From: Methylophilaceae bacterium
GTDB lineage: Bacteria; Pseudomonadota; Gammaproteobacteria; Burkholderiales; Methylophilaceae
Direction: 5' to 3'
Length of the DNA: 34,935 nt
Assembly (NCBI GenBank): GCA_014378915.1
Contig: JACMMS010000052.1
Span: forward strand, 1 to 34,935
The notes beneath the pieces are model-generated. The model saw only the letters and a list, made by a program, of their open reading frames with translations, was not told the DNA's origin and searched no databases. Numbering within the stretch: the stretch's first letter is position 1; each line of letters starts with the position of its first letter. Shown piece after piece: positions 1 to 8,785 of the stretch. The position numbers and the translations under genes were made by a program.

Positions 1-361
1 CCATGTTATAGCCATGTAACCGAAGTTGTTGCACATACAAATCAGCAACGTCATGACTAGGGAAACCACCACTATTAAGGCCTACGGGCAATGATGCAAT
101 TAAAAAACGTTGTGGTATTTTTGGCTCATTTTCAAATGCAAGCTGCCCTGCTGGGTTGATGATAATTCGCGTTTTAATGGGTTTTAATGGCAGCAAAATA
201 CTAGAAAAATCGAGTATGCTGCCAGGCTCAATCATCAAAGAAGTGTCTTTTACAGGTAACCAATTTTCGGCATAAGTAGTAGGAATAAATGCCGCAAAAA
301 GTAAAAAAACTATCCAGTAACCACCAAGTTTTAATGATGAGATTCTTAATGCTTTATTCAT
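1..361 (-). CDS. Exported protein, N-terminal part only; possible glycoside-hydrolase-like
   Basis: The ATG is at 359-361, preceded by GAGAG seven bases upstream. The frame stays open to the left edge, so only about 120 residues are visible. The protein starts with a basic/hydrophobic signal peptide (GGYWIVFLLFAAFIPTTYA, about residues 13-31). It then continues with EPGSILDFSSILLP and GGFPSHDVADLYVQQLRLHG. The latter resembles the opening of TIM-barrel glycoside-hydrolase-like proteins ('...QLKRHGYNxVR...') that occur in exopolysaccharide loci, but the catalytic residues would lie beyond the edge. The gene follows the acyltransferase after 29 bases, so it is probably the next gene of the exopolysaccharide operon. 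A role in trimming or modifying the polymer in the periplasm is inference. The coding assignment is firm; the family is tentative. Confidence 0.6.
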   Translation of the reverse strand, partial: MNKALRISSLKLGGYWIVFLLFAAFIPTTYAENWLPVKDTSLMIEPGSILDFSSILLPLKPIKTRIIINPAGQLAFENEPKIPQRFLIASLPVGLNSGGFPSHDVADLYVQQLRLHGYNM

Positions 362-390
362 AAATAAACTCTCAGATACACTTATTAGCA

Positions 391-1497
391 TCATACTTTT
401 TTTAAAGTATAAATTTGTTGCTGTATTAATTTCTTACCAAAATTAACGGCTGGCTGCTCTATAAATCGATAAGAAAGTTTGGCCGCAAAATAGCAAATTA
501 AAGCGCCAAAGAATAAATAAATCATAAAATTAATTGTATTATTTGGTTTGATGACATGTGTCAATGCCACCAAAAAAATCATGTGCATTAAATAAAGTGA
601 ATAGCTAATTTGACCTAACTTAGCCATCAATGTACTTTTTAAAGTTTGAGCTTTTGTAATTGCGATAAAAAAACCAAAAGCCAATACAAAAGCACCAATA
701 ATTGAATAAGGGCTAAATTTACAAAATTCTTTATTTATAACTTCAGCTACTGGGAAATAAACCCCAGTCAATACAAGTAATTCAAAAAATGCCAAAACAC
801 TAAAAATGATAAGCCAGTTGTTACCTATTTTATTTTTGTCTACAAAAGACATGCGTACCAAATTACCAGCAAACAGAAATGATAAATAAAATAAAATAAA
901 TTTTAACCCCAGATGAGCGCCATAAATATGATTTACCAATATGGTTAATGGTGTAATTAAGCCTAAGACAACAGCAATGACACCAATCACATTAGGTTTG
1001 TTAAGCGAGTTAAATTTGAATAAGAAAACACAACATATATAAAAAATTATTTCTATAAATAACGTCCAAAAGACACGACTTAGTTCTTCGTAGCCAAATG
1101 CTTTAGGAATCATAGTTAAATTAGCAGTAATTTGACCGACTGAAAATTGAGTATCAGCTTTCCTAAATATAAGTTCTGATATTAGTATCAAAGCCATCGC
1201 AATCCAGTAAGCTGGATATAGTCTAAAAAAACGACTAATTAAAAATGTTTTTAGTAAACTACCCTGCTTCAAACTATTAGGAATAATAAATCCACTAATT
1301 AAAAAAAATAAAACTACGCCAAATCTACCCCAATCAACAGATTGCTCAATAAATATTTTTAAGTATGGGTATATTGGATTACTCGCACCGAAATCATTGT
1401 ATGTATATCCAACTATATGATGTAGCAACACCGCTAAAACTGCCACTCCTCTTAATACATCGAGATACTCGTATCGGTTTTTATCTGTGTTTATCAT
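391..1497 (-). CDS. Acyltransferase-3 family membrane protein (polysaccharide O-acylation)
   Basis: The 368-residue polytopic protein has the acyltransferase-3 (OafA/YrhL-like) layout. An N-terminal segment YEYLDVLRGVAVLAVLLHH contains the family's conserved His pair (residues 26-27). It is followed by FFLISGFII and about ten hydrophobic segments, and the length is normal for the family. Known members move acyl groups (often acetyl) from the cytoplasm onto sugars of surface polysaccharides. Here the likely substrate is the exopolysaccharide made by the surrounding genes. The start is ATG at 1495-1497, with GAGA upstream. The gene is separated from the preceding glycosyltransferase by 122 bases, the largest gap in this half of the cluster. 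It is much AT-richer: five 60-base lines counted by hand gave about 30% GC, against about 47% in two lines of the neighbouring glycosyltransferase. It may be a late addition to the operon. Confidence 0.88.
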   Translation of the reverse strand: MINTDKNRYEYLDVLRGVAVLAVLLHHIVGYTYNDFGASNPIYPYLKIFIEQSVDWGRFGVVLFFLISGFIIPNSLKQGSLLKTFLISRFFRLYPAYWIAMALILISELIFRKADTQFSVGQITANLTMIPKAFGYEELSRVFWTLFIEIIFYICCVFLFKFNSLNKPNVIGVIAVVLGLITPLTILVNHIYGAHLGLKFILFYLSFLFAGNLVRMSFVDKNKIGNNWLIIFSVLAFFELLVLTGVYFPVAEVINKEFCKFSPYSIIGAFVLAFGFFIAITKAQTLKSTLMAKLGQISYSLYLMHMIFLVALTHVIKPNNTINFMIYLFFGALICYFAAKLSYRFIEQPAVNFGKKLIQQQIYTLKKV

Positions 1498-1619
1498 GTC
1501 TTAATATCTCATATACTTTCATTTACTTAATGGTTTAGCGCCTAACCTACTCATTTATAATGTTATTCAATATTTAATTACGTGGCACATCTAAGATTTG
1601 AGCGCAGCGTATATAAAAA

Positions 1620-2837
1620 TCAATTATGTTCAGTTAATGTAATACTGTAGTAGGCTATTGCTAATGCTTTCGATATCACTGAATAGGACCTAAAGTTAGT
1701 TACATAAGCCTGCCCTTTTTCACTCATTTTTTGTTGTAAATCACGATTATTTAGTAAGTCGATTACCGCACGTGCAAAACCATTAGCGCAGAGTTGTATG
1801 CATAAACCTGCATCACTGTTATTAATAACATCCATTTGGTCAGGATTATCATTCGCGATGACTGGTAAGCCCAGTGCCATATATTCAGCGGCTTTAGTGG
1901 GTGATGCCATGTCTAATAAATAACTTCTAGGAAAAGGCGAAAGCCCTATTTCGGCAGCTCTTACATAGCGCCAACCTTCTAGCATAGGCACCCAACCTAA
2001 CCATAAAATATGGGTATTCACTTGTAACCGTAGTGCTTCTTCTTTTAACCAATGACGATGTTGTGCATCTTCTGTGTCACCCACCAACACCAATAAAATA
2101 TTGGGGATTTCGTGCTTAATAAGGGCTAGCATTTCAAATAGCACTTCAATTTTTCTAACACGGTCTTGTGTGCCCAAGTAAATGAGTACGCGCTTACCTA
2201 ACAATCTTGCATCCTCAGTCGGTAAAACCTTCTCTAGCTGGGCAAATTCTAAATCTACCCCCATAGGCACAGGCGTCATTTTATTGAGCGGTATGCCGTG
2301 TGCAGCAAGCGCTATTCTCATTTGCTCACTCTGCACAAACACATGCTGACTATTTGGCAAAATAACTTTATATAACAGCCATTGGCCTATAGAACCTTGT
2401 AGCAAAGGAAACCAGTAACGCATACCAGCAGTTGGTCCACGCGCTTTGGCTCGATGTACCTGCCCTTCCGATTGTGGATACGATAACCAATACAAAAAAG
2501 GCAGGCCTTTAATTTTGGCAACTATTAAAGCAACTAGTGCAATTGCGGTCATATCCCGTACTTGTATGGCTTGGTATTGAGAGTAATCAATTGTGAACAA
2601 CACACGGCATTGATGCCAAAATTTAGCAAAATACTGTGCAGCGCGATTTTTGGGTATATTAAAAACCAGGGCTTTACCTGGTGGCCATGTGTCATCTAAG
2701 TTGGAAGTGTTAATTGAGTCACGCTCAGTGACTAAATCGCAAGTGATATTCAAACGCGGTAGATAACGTCCAAATAAAGCGGTGATATCAGCGCGAAAAG
2801 TGGGCCATTGCTCGGCTGTAAAAAAAAGGATGTGCAT
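1620..2837 (-). CDS. Glycosyltransferase, GT4 (GT-B fold)
   Basis: The 405-residue soluble protein has a typical GT4 arrangement. The N-terminal acceptor domain begins MHILFFTAEQWPTFRADI. The C-terminal nucleotide-sugar domain has VLIYLGTQDRVRKIEVLFEM and then ASPTKAAEYMALGLPVIAND. The last segment is the GT4 'P-K-x-x-E-Y-x-A-x-G-x-P' donor-binding motif. It should transfer one sugar during assembly of the lipid-linked repeat unit on the cytoplasmic face. Donor and acceptor cannot be read from sequence. The ATG at 2835-2837 lies only 3 bases after the stop of the O-antigen-ligase-like gene, implying translational coupling. A long insert around residues 110-150 (SYPQSEGQ...RYWFPLL) marks it as distinct from the other GT4 at 4342. 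Confidence 0.88.
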   Translation of the reverse strand: MHILFFTAEQWPTFRADITALFGRYLPRLNITCDLVTERDSINTSNLDDTWPPGKALVFNIPKNRAAQYFAKFWHQCRVLFTIDYSQYQAIQVRDMTAIALVALIVAKIKGLPFLYWLSYPQSEGQVHRAKARGPTAGMRYWFPLLQGSIGQWLLYKVILPNSQHVFVQSEQMRIALAAHGIPLNKMTPVPMGVDLEFAQLEKVLPTEDARLLGKRVLIYLGTQDRVRKIEVLFEMLALIKHEIPNILLVLVGDTEDAQHRHWLKEEALRLQVNTHILWLGWVPMLEGWRYVRAAEIGLSPFPRSYLLDMASPTKAAEYMALGLPVIANDNPDQMDVINNSDAGLCIQLCANGFARAVIDLLNNRDLQQKMSEKGQAYVTNFRSYSVISKALAIAYYSITLTEHN

Positions 2838-2840
2838 GAT

Positions 2841-4331
2841 TTAAGTTGAGGCGAGCGCTGTTTGTTCAAGCTTGTGTTGCTGCTTAACCAAAAATGCCAG
2901 GTACCCAAAAACCATCGATAAAATAATTTCGTGCATAATTAAGTTAATTTGGCTATCTGAATAAATAGTAAACATCAATGTTAAAGCGATTGCTACTTGA
3001 ATGGCTAAGGCATCAGCTTTGACCAAGTTACTGGCTGTTTGGCGCCATAACTTACTTGCCGCACGCCATGCGGCAACATATACCGTTAGATATAAAGTTA
3101 GCCCGAACACGCCAACATCCCACAGCAGAGTAGAAACTGTTGTGAGGCTAATGCCGTAACCAGGGTATTTAGCAGCGATATGTCCTGCTTGCAAACCAGA
3201 TCCATATGAGCTGCCTAAGCCATTACCAAATAAGAAACCTATTGGGTCTTGCGCACTTTGTAATTTCCACCAAAAACTCATGACGGTTGTACGATTAAGC
3301 AGTGATGTGCCGTAACCGACATCCTTAAGGTTGTACTGCACGGAAATTTTATAAGCATCAGCAAATGTGGTGTCTAACATTACATAAACATAGAGATAGG
3401 CAAAAGCGATAGTAAGGCCGGCAAGCGCAACAATCACTGGAATATAACGAACAGGATGCTTTACCATGTCTTTACGCAGCAGTACCAAACCTATAATAGG
3501 TAGCATAAATACCACTACTTTAGTTTCACCTAACCCTAGCGGCAGTAATAAAATAAGGCCATAAAGCCATAGCTTGGATGTGGTGACTAAACCTACGCGC
3601 CAACGTGAAAAAATGAATACGAATACAATCAATACAAAGGTCACCATCAATGCATTAGGGCTACCGCCATTCAAGTTTGCACCCATTGTCCCAGCTACAA
3701 TATCAGTTGCTTCAGCTCCTGCCGCTGAAATGCCGCCGCGCAATGGCACTAATATAAAAAGCTCAAATAATGAAAATGGCAGCTGTAATAAAGCGATAGC
3801 CAATAATAATCTGAGCCATTTATCCACATCTTGTTTAGAAATATTGAGCGTCACCAAAACTAACAGCAGCCCAAATGATTGAAAGTAACGCTTAAAACCT
3901 GTTAAAAATTCACTTAGCGAATAATGTTCTAACAACGCTGACAACATTGAAAATAGAACAAACGAAATGGCTAACCAGATAAAAGTAGGAATATACTTAT
4001 TGTGCTGATTTTTATTTAAATCAAACAGGTTCATTAAGCCTGGCAGCCACAATAATAGTGACATTATTGAAACTGCCCATAAAATTTTACTTAAACCATG
4101 CCCACCCATATCTAGCAAAGCTGGCGTTGCTAAGCCTAAAGCAATCACTAACCAGATAGTTTTTTTAGGTGATGTGAGCAATATAATTCCACCCACCAAA
4201 CCGACTGCCAAACCAATAAATATCGGATTTGCCGTCACTGAAATCATGCCGAATACAAACGCTAAAAAGGTCGCGATTAATACAAAAAGTACTTTAGTCC
4301 AAGTACTATTATTTTGAACAGTTAAACTCAT
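2841..4331 (-). CDS. O-antigen ligase / Wzy-polymerase-like membrane protein
   Basis: The 496-residue protein is almost entirely hydrophobic, with about 12 predicted membrane segments. A large loop near the C-terminal third contains GNGLGSSYGSGLQAGHIAAK and precedes the last helices. That pattern matches the O-antigen ligase/polymerase (Wzy_C) superfamily. In a Wzx/Wzy-type exopolysaccharide locus such a protein is the expected polymerase, joining repeat units on the periplasmic side. Ligase and polymerase cannot be separated by sequence alone. It lies between two GT4 genes, 3 bases from one and 10 from the other. No other polymerase candidate is visible in the window, which supports the polymerase role. 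Confidence 0.8.
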   Translation of the reverse strand: MSLTVQNNSTWTKVLFVLIATFLAFVFGMISVTANPIFIGLAVGLVGGIILLTSPKKTIWLVIALGLATPALLDMGGHGLSKILWAVSIMSLLLWLPGLMNLFDLNKNQHNKYIPTFIWLAISFVLFSMLSALLEHYSLSEFLTGFKRYFQSFGLLLVLVTLNISKQDVDKWLRLLLAIALLQLPFSLFELFILVPLRGGISAAGAEATDIVAGTMGANLNGGSPNALMVTFVLIVFVFIFSRWRVGLVTTSKLWLYGLILLLPLGLGETKVVVFMLPIIGLVLLRKDMVKHPVRYIPVIVALAGLTIAFAYLYVYVMLDTTFADAYKISVQYNLKDVGYGTSLLNRTTVMSFWWKLQSAQDPIGFLFGNGLGSSYGSGLQAGHIAAKYPGYGISLTTVSTLLWDVGVFGLTLYLTVYVAAWRAASKLWRQTASNLVKADALAIQVAIALTLMFTIYSDSQINLIMHEIILSMVFGYLAFLVKQQHKLEQTALAST

Positions 4332-4341
4332 TTTGGCAAAC

Positions 4342-5559
4342 TCATGGTTGTACCAAGCCCGCTATTTTAACTAAAAAACGCGGTTCAATATGGCGCCATA
4401 AATATTCTTGACCATCAATGGCCGCTTGTTGCTTAAGCGGCAGTATTCTATTTTCGTTTAAGGCTAAATCAGCTAATGCGGTAGTTAAACCTTCTACGCT
4501 GTAATCAAAAATTAGTCCATTACGCCAATGCTGAACATAACGTGTATGGGTACAAATATCGCTCGCTAACACGGGCAAACCAGCGGCTAAGTATTCAAAT
4601 AACTTGGTTGGCGGGTTAAAACGCCACCATGGTTTATCTTCCCAAAGGCAAATACCAACATCTGCTTGCGCTAATAATTCAGGTATTTGATCCCCAGTGA
4701 CTCGGCCCCTGACAACGACATGTGACTGAATACCTAAATGTTTAATTCGACTATTGCAATAGTTTAATTCAGCCTCGCTTGCGCCAACAATAGTTAAATG
4801 TACCGGGATATTATCTTGTGCAATATTAGCTATGGCATCCAACATCACGTCGCGTCCGCGCTGAAGGCTTACAGTGCCAACATAAACAATTTTCAGCCAA
4901 TCTTGATGATGTGCCTTAGGCGCCTCATTCTGTTCGAAGGCATCGGCTACTCCCATATAAATCATCTCAACACGTTGGGGGTTGCAACCTTTTTCTAGTA
5001 AATCATGATGATGTTCTTCGCCAATTGGCATGACGAGTTGTGCTTTTTTTGCGCCTAAAAACAATAGCTTTTGCAATACTCGGGTCACCGTGTATTTAAT
5101 AGGCGAGAAATGTTCTGGTAAATGCATTAGATTGGTTGGGTGCTCATTCCAATAAAGTGCGCATATTTGCTTATTTAGCATCAGTGGAATAAATGCCAAG
5201 CTAGAATGCATAAGCACCGTGATTGAAGGTTGGTGTTTTCTAATGTAGCTAGCAGCTTGCCAACAGTAACTTAACAAACCAAGCTTGCCATGAGATTGAT
5301 TTAAAACAATATATTTTGCATTAATGAATTGCAACTCAGCCTGCTTAAGTGGCTGATGACTGATAATGGTTAAATGGTAATAGTCATTCAAGGCTTGAAT
5401 GCGATATGAAAAATCCAGATATCCAGGTTGATTTTCATCAAAACTTGTCACAACTACACAGTGTTGAACATGTGGATTTAATTGCTTAGGTAAACCTAGT
5501 TTGCTGGAAACAACGTCTACGTCTATATTCAACTCGCCATTTAATAGAGGGTTATTCAT
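4342..5559 (-). CDS. Glycosyltransferase, GT4 (GT-B fold)
   Basis: I start this gene at the ATG at 5557-5559, giving 405 residues. The longest open frame begins with GTG at 5625, but that would overlap the flippase gene by 74 bases. The chosen ATG overlaps it by only 8 bases (flippase stop TAA at 5552-5554). The C-terminal half shows GT4 hallmarks: KIVYVGTVSLQRGRDVMLDA, a VVVRGRV turn and PPTKLFEYLAAGLPVLASDI. The N-terminal domain carries many His and Tyr residues and a WNEHP segment. It probably adds one sugar of the exopolysaccharide repeat unit in the cytoplasm. Spacing to the genes on either side (overlap, then 10 bases) places it firmly in the operon. Confidence 0.87.
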   Translation of the reverse strand: MNNPLLNGELNIDVDVVSSKLGLPKQLNPHVQHCVVVTSFDENQPGYLDFSYRIQALNDYYHLTIISHQPLKQAELQFINAKYIVLNQSHGKLGLLSYCWQAASYIRKHQPSITVLMHSSLAFIPLMLNKQICALYWNEHPTNLMHLPEHFSPIKYTVTRVLQKLLFLGAKKAQLVMPIGEEHHHDLLEKGCNPQRVEMIYMGVADAFEQNEAPKAHHQDWLKIVYVGTVSLQRGRDVMLDAIANIAQDNIPVHLTIVGASEAELNYCNSRIKHLGIQSHVVVRGRVTGDQIPELLAQADVGICLWEDKPWWRFNPPTKLFEYLAAGLPVLASDICTHTRYVQHWRNGLIFDYSVEGLTTALADLALNENRILPLKQQAAIDGQEYLWRHIEPRFLVKIAGLVQP

Positions 5560-7129
5560 GACCAAGTACCGGGTTAAGCATGGCTGGTTTTCGTATAAAA
5601 AATGATTTAAGTAAGTGTAGCTCACTCATATTAATGGCTTTTAAAATTGGCAGACTTAACGCATAGGCAATCACCACAATAAGCCCGGTTACTAAAGCTA
5701 GCCAGATTGGTTGCAGTGTGTCGATATGAGCAAAATTTAAGCTCCAATAGCTAAGTATTGCAGCAATCGCACCAGCACCAGCAACACCCAGTAGCATATG
5801 CCAAGAAAACGCATAGTCCAACCGCATTTTTTTAAACTGATGGAGTACATACAAATTACAAGCCAGTGAAAATGCCGTAGGGCCTAATATTAAAGCGCGC
5901 ATATCCACTAAGCAGGCTAGCACAGTAGAAATTGCCATCACAATCAACGCCCAGAAACCTGCGCGCACCAATACCACACTGGCATTAACTGAGTTTAAAA
6001 TCAGTTGCAGCAGCACAACATGACTTCCTACTGTGAGCTGTACAAATACTACTAACAATATCCAGGTGAACTCTTGAAACTTCCCACCCGTGAGCAAGCC
6101 GATGATTTGTGGACCTGCAACCACTATCCATGCAATGACAGGTACCATTAACAGCAAGTTAGATTTATATAGCAATTGGCTGCGATAGCTCAATGTTTTA
6201 AAGTTTTTGTCTTGCAAGTAGCTTGCAATCATCACGGGTTCTATTAAGTTATAAAGCAAATGTAGTGGAATATATTGCCTTAATCGCTCGGCCACGCTCA
6301 AAAAAAAGCCATACGCTGCGACCATTTGTGTAGGTAAAAGTGCAGCTGCTAACATTTTCATAAAGTAACCTTGAGGGGGTGCAGCGAGCAAAGTAAAGCC
6401 GTAGTTGTGTAATGACAACTGTGTAACGCCTTGCCAATCAGGCCAAGTTGCTTCGTGTTGATTAAATATTTTTTTTGATTGGGCGTGCGATAGTTTGTTA
6501 ATGTAATGCAATAAAACCACTACAAACCCGATCACACCTAGCATTTCAGGAATCGCCATAATCCATAAGGAGTCTTCTAGATTAATTTCGGTCTGTTGCC
6601 AAACAAATAATAAAATAAGCAATAAGCGTCCCGCCCATTGAATAATCATTAGCTGCGTGAGTGTTTTTTGTAAAACAAGTGCTTGTAAAACGCTAGAAAA
6701 ATATTGAAATAACGTTTCTGCCAATACAAAGCAAGCAAGCGCTAATGGGAATTTCTTGATGGTAACATCTTGAAAAATAGCCAGCACCCAATCCCAGCTA
6801 ACATACAAAACTAAACACATCAATATTGAAGCAGCAAGGCGCATGAATGCCATTGTCCAAATAAACCTGCCTAACTCAGAAGCCCCGCGTTCTAGTCTTC
6901 CCTCTGGCACATAACGTGAAATAGCACGCTCAAATCCTAAGCCTGCAATAATGCCAGCCAACACAATAACACCCGTAAGTGCTGTGTAACCTGCGTAATG
7001 TTCCACACTCATGAATCTGACAAGCAACACCACAGTGGCGAAACCAGCTAAACCAGCCAACCCACGGCCTAATAAAAAGTGTTTAATACCAACGCTTAGG
7101 TTTTCTTTTGAATAGGGCGAAGTGGTCAT
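5552..7129 (-). CDS. Wzx-like polysaccharide flippase (MOP superfamily)
   Basis: The 525-residue integral membrane protein has about 12-14 hydrophobic segments. It opens with a polysaccharide-synthase-type segment, HFLLGRGLAGLAGFATVVLL, followed by RYVPEGRLERGASELGRF, as in lipopolysaccharide/oligosaccharide flippases. It is the only flippase in the window and should move the undecaprenyl-linked repeat unit across the inner membrane for polymerisation. Start ATG at 7127-7129, 48 bases downstream of epsI. Its last codons overlap the start of the downstream GT4. Confidence 0.87.
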   Translation of the reverse strand: MTTSPYSKENLSVGIKHFLLGRGLAGLAGFATVVLLVRFMSVEHYAGYTALTGVIVLAGIIAGLGFERAISRYVPEGRLERGASELGRFIWTMAFMRLAASILMCLVLYVSWDWVLAIFQDVTIKKFPLALACFVLAETLFQYFSSVLQALVLQKTLTQLMIIQWAGRLLLILLFVWQQTEINLEDSLWIMAIPEMLGVIGFVVVLLHYINKLSHAQSKKIFNQHEATWPDWQGVTQLSLHNYGFTLLAAPPQGYFMKMLAAALLPTQMVAAYGFFLSVAERLRQYIPLHLLYNLIEPVMIASYLQDKNFKTLSYRSQLLYKSNLLLMVPVIAWIVVAGPQIIGLLTGGKFQEFTWILLVVFVQLTVGSHVVLLQLILNSVNASVVLVRAGFWALIVMAISTVLACLVDMRALILGPTAFSLACNLYVLHQFKKMRLDYAFSWHMLLGVAGAGAIAAILSYWSLNFAHIDTLQPIWLALVTGLIVVIAYALSLPILKAINMSELHLLKSFFIRKPAMLNPVLGHE

Positions 7130-7177
7130 CTGCGGTTGTGCTTAATCATCAATCTTGAATCGTGCTTAATCAAGCAC

Positions 7178-7867
7178 TTATGATTTAGCAAGCCCCATTA
7201 ATCTTAACCGCTGATTTGCAGCTACCTCAGCTAACATAGTTTGCGTAAATTGCGCTTGTAAGCTGTAACCTTCTTGGGGCTGATTAGTAATATTAGAAAC
7301 ACGAATTAATAAACCGTCTGGAATCAAGCCGTGCAGGGCGTAATCTAGTTTGGTCTTTTTCATATTCCAGCCATCGGTGACCGCATGTTCACCAACGGTA
7401 ACCCAATAGGTAATAGGCTCGGAACGAGCCTCTTTAGTGGCTAATAAGCGCACTACAGGAATTTGTCCATAAGCTGTTTTTAAAATGCCACGCACTTTAT
7501 CTTGAATAGCAAAGCCTTGTCCGCCATAGCAACCTTCTGGCAAATGCACAGATAGACTATCACTTTGGTCTTTACCATATGCAATGGATAACATGATGCG
7601 TTCACCCTTAGCATTGACATAAGTGCGAGTGAGCGTTTGCGCATAAATTTTATTCAAAGAGGCTTGTAGATCTGGGCTAATTAGCGGTGCGGCAACTTCT
7701 TCAATTTTCCAATCACCAAATGTTGCAGGAATAACGGTTTCTAGAGTTATTTTTTCATAGCGATCAGCCAATTTTTCATTAGGTTTAATCGCCATGGCCA
7801 TACCAGCAGCGCCTAACATAGCAACGCCTATAATTAAATGGCTAATATTTAAGCTTGACTTTTTCAT
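7178..7867 (-). CDS. epsI: Exosortase-associated protein EpsI
   Basis: The 229-residue protein has an N-terminal membrane anchor (about residues 9-27) and a periplasmic body. It carries the EpsI/DUF3485 features TFGDWK near residue 50 and the HLPEGCYGGQGF segment, in which Cys113 is the family's conserved cysteine. EpsI is encoded beside or fused to exosortases and is thought to assist exopolysaccharide/PEP-CTERM export; its biochemical activity is not established. Its ATG at 7865-7867 overlaps the xrtB stop (TGA at 7864-7866) in an ATGA arrangement, so the two are translationally coupled. Such coupling is usual for a gene pair whose products act together. Confidence 0.92.
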   Translation of the reverse strand: MKKSSLNISHLIIGVAMLGAAGMAMAIKPNEKLADRYEKITLETVIPATFGDWKIEEVAAPLISPDLQASLNKIYAQTLTRTYVNAKGERIMLSIAYGKDQSDSLSVHLPEGCYGGQGFAIQDKVRGILKTAYGQIPVVRLLATKEARSEPITYWVTVGEHAVTDGWNMKKTKLDYALHGLIPDGLLIRVSNITNQPQEGYSLQAQFTQTMLAEVAANQRLRLMGLAKS

Positions 7868-8784
7868 GGTGCAACCCCATCAGGTAATTTTGGATTGGCA
7901 TTTAAATTTGGCTTATCTTGAAAATAAGTAAATTTTCCTAAAGCAGCATCAAATATAAACAGACTAAGCAATGAAATAACAAACAAAAATAAGCCTGCAA
8001 ATTTATGCACAAAGCCTTGCCCAACCTCATCACCAAAGTAATAAGTAATTAAAATAAGTGCAATTACCCTAAACAAATTAGCAATGAAGGCTATTGGTAA
8101 AATACTGCTTATTAGCACGATGTTTCTTGGTAAATTTCGATATCGCATCATATATAGATATAAAAAACCTAATGCGGATAGTGAAAACATAGAGTGCAAG
8201 CCAGAACACGCATCTGCAACCAGTAGTTGGTACATACCAATTGAAATAGTGACGCCACTTCGCGCGATTGGATAACCCAAGTGATAAAGAAAGCTTTCAG
8301 CTAACATTGAAATGCTATGTTTAAGTGGGCCAGTCACAGTATCAATAATAAATCCTGGCAGCGGAATCATGAATATTGTAAAAAATATAGGAAACCACAG
8401 CTGGCGCAGACCTTTAAAGCCTAGTGTAATCAGCACAATGCCACCTAACACAGGCACCATAGAACCAATTTCCATTATAAATATCTGCTGTGATCGACCA
8501 ACCGCATAAATTAATAAGCCGAATACAAAACTTAAACCACCTATTATGGGCTGCGTTTTGGCTGATGTTTCGCTAAAAACCGCCCTTAGCTGCCAAATCA
8601 AATACAGCACCACCAATAAAATAATAGGGCCATGCGCTTGGTCATCAAACACCCATAACTCTTTTGCCATGGCATTGATTGTGGGCACATACAAGGCCAG
8701 CAAGCCAATGAAAACAGGGAGCCAAGTAAATATTGTGGCTAGATTAAACTTTGAATTTTGTGCTGAAGTCACTTGGGCAATCAT
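7864..8784 (-). CDS. xrtB: Exosortase B (XrtB, EpsH)
   Basis: The chosen start is ATG at 8782-8784, preceded by AGGA (8793-8796) with 8-base spacing. The longer frame needs TTG at 8805 and runs further into epsG. This gives a 306-residue membrane transpeptidase with about eight membrane segments. The exosortase catalytic residues are visible: Cys193 in VADACSGLHS, Arg239 in ANLFRV and His260 in GFVHKF. Exosortases process proteins with a C-terminal PEP-CTERM tripartite signal. EpsH was first named in the methanolan exopolysaccharide cluster. Neighbours epsD-E-F-G upstream and epsI downstream are the standard XrtB set. No PEP-CTERM substrate occurs in this window, so targets must lie elsewhere in the genome. 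Confidence 0.95.
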   Translation of the reverse strand: MIAQVTSAQNSKFNLATIFTWLPVFIGLLALYVPTINAMAKELWVFDDQAHGPIILLVVLYLIWQLRAVFSETSAKTQPIIGGLSFVFGLLIYAVGRSQQIFIMEIGSMVPVLGGIVLITLGFKGLRQLWFPIFFTIFMIPLPGFIIDTVTGPLKHSISMLAESFLYHLGYPIARSGVTISIGMYQLLVADACSGLHSMFSLSALGFLYLYMMRYRNLPRNIVLISSILPIAFIANLFRVIALILITYYFGDEVGQGFVHKFAGLFLFVISLLSLFIFDAALGKFTYFQDKPNLNANPKLPDGVAP

Positions 8785-8785
8785 G

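Noticed and set aside
1532-1547. Imperfect palindrome GGTTTAGCGCCTAACC in the gap before the acyltransferase gene
   Set aside because: It has only 12 of 16 symmetric positions, no T-run and no second copy seen.
1498-1619. Possible promoter or sigma-54 site (TGGCAC seen on the plus strand near 1582)
   Set aside because: The matching -12 element is absent and the orientation is opposite to all genes here.
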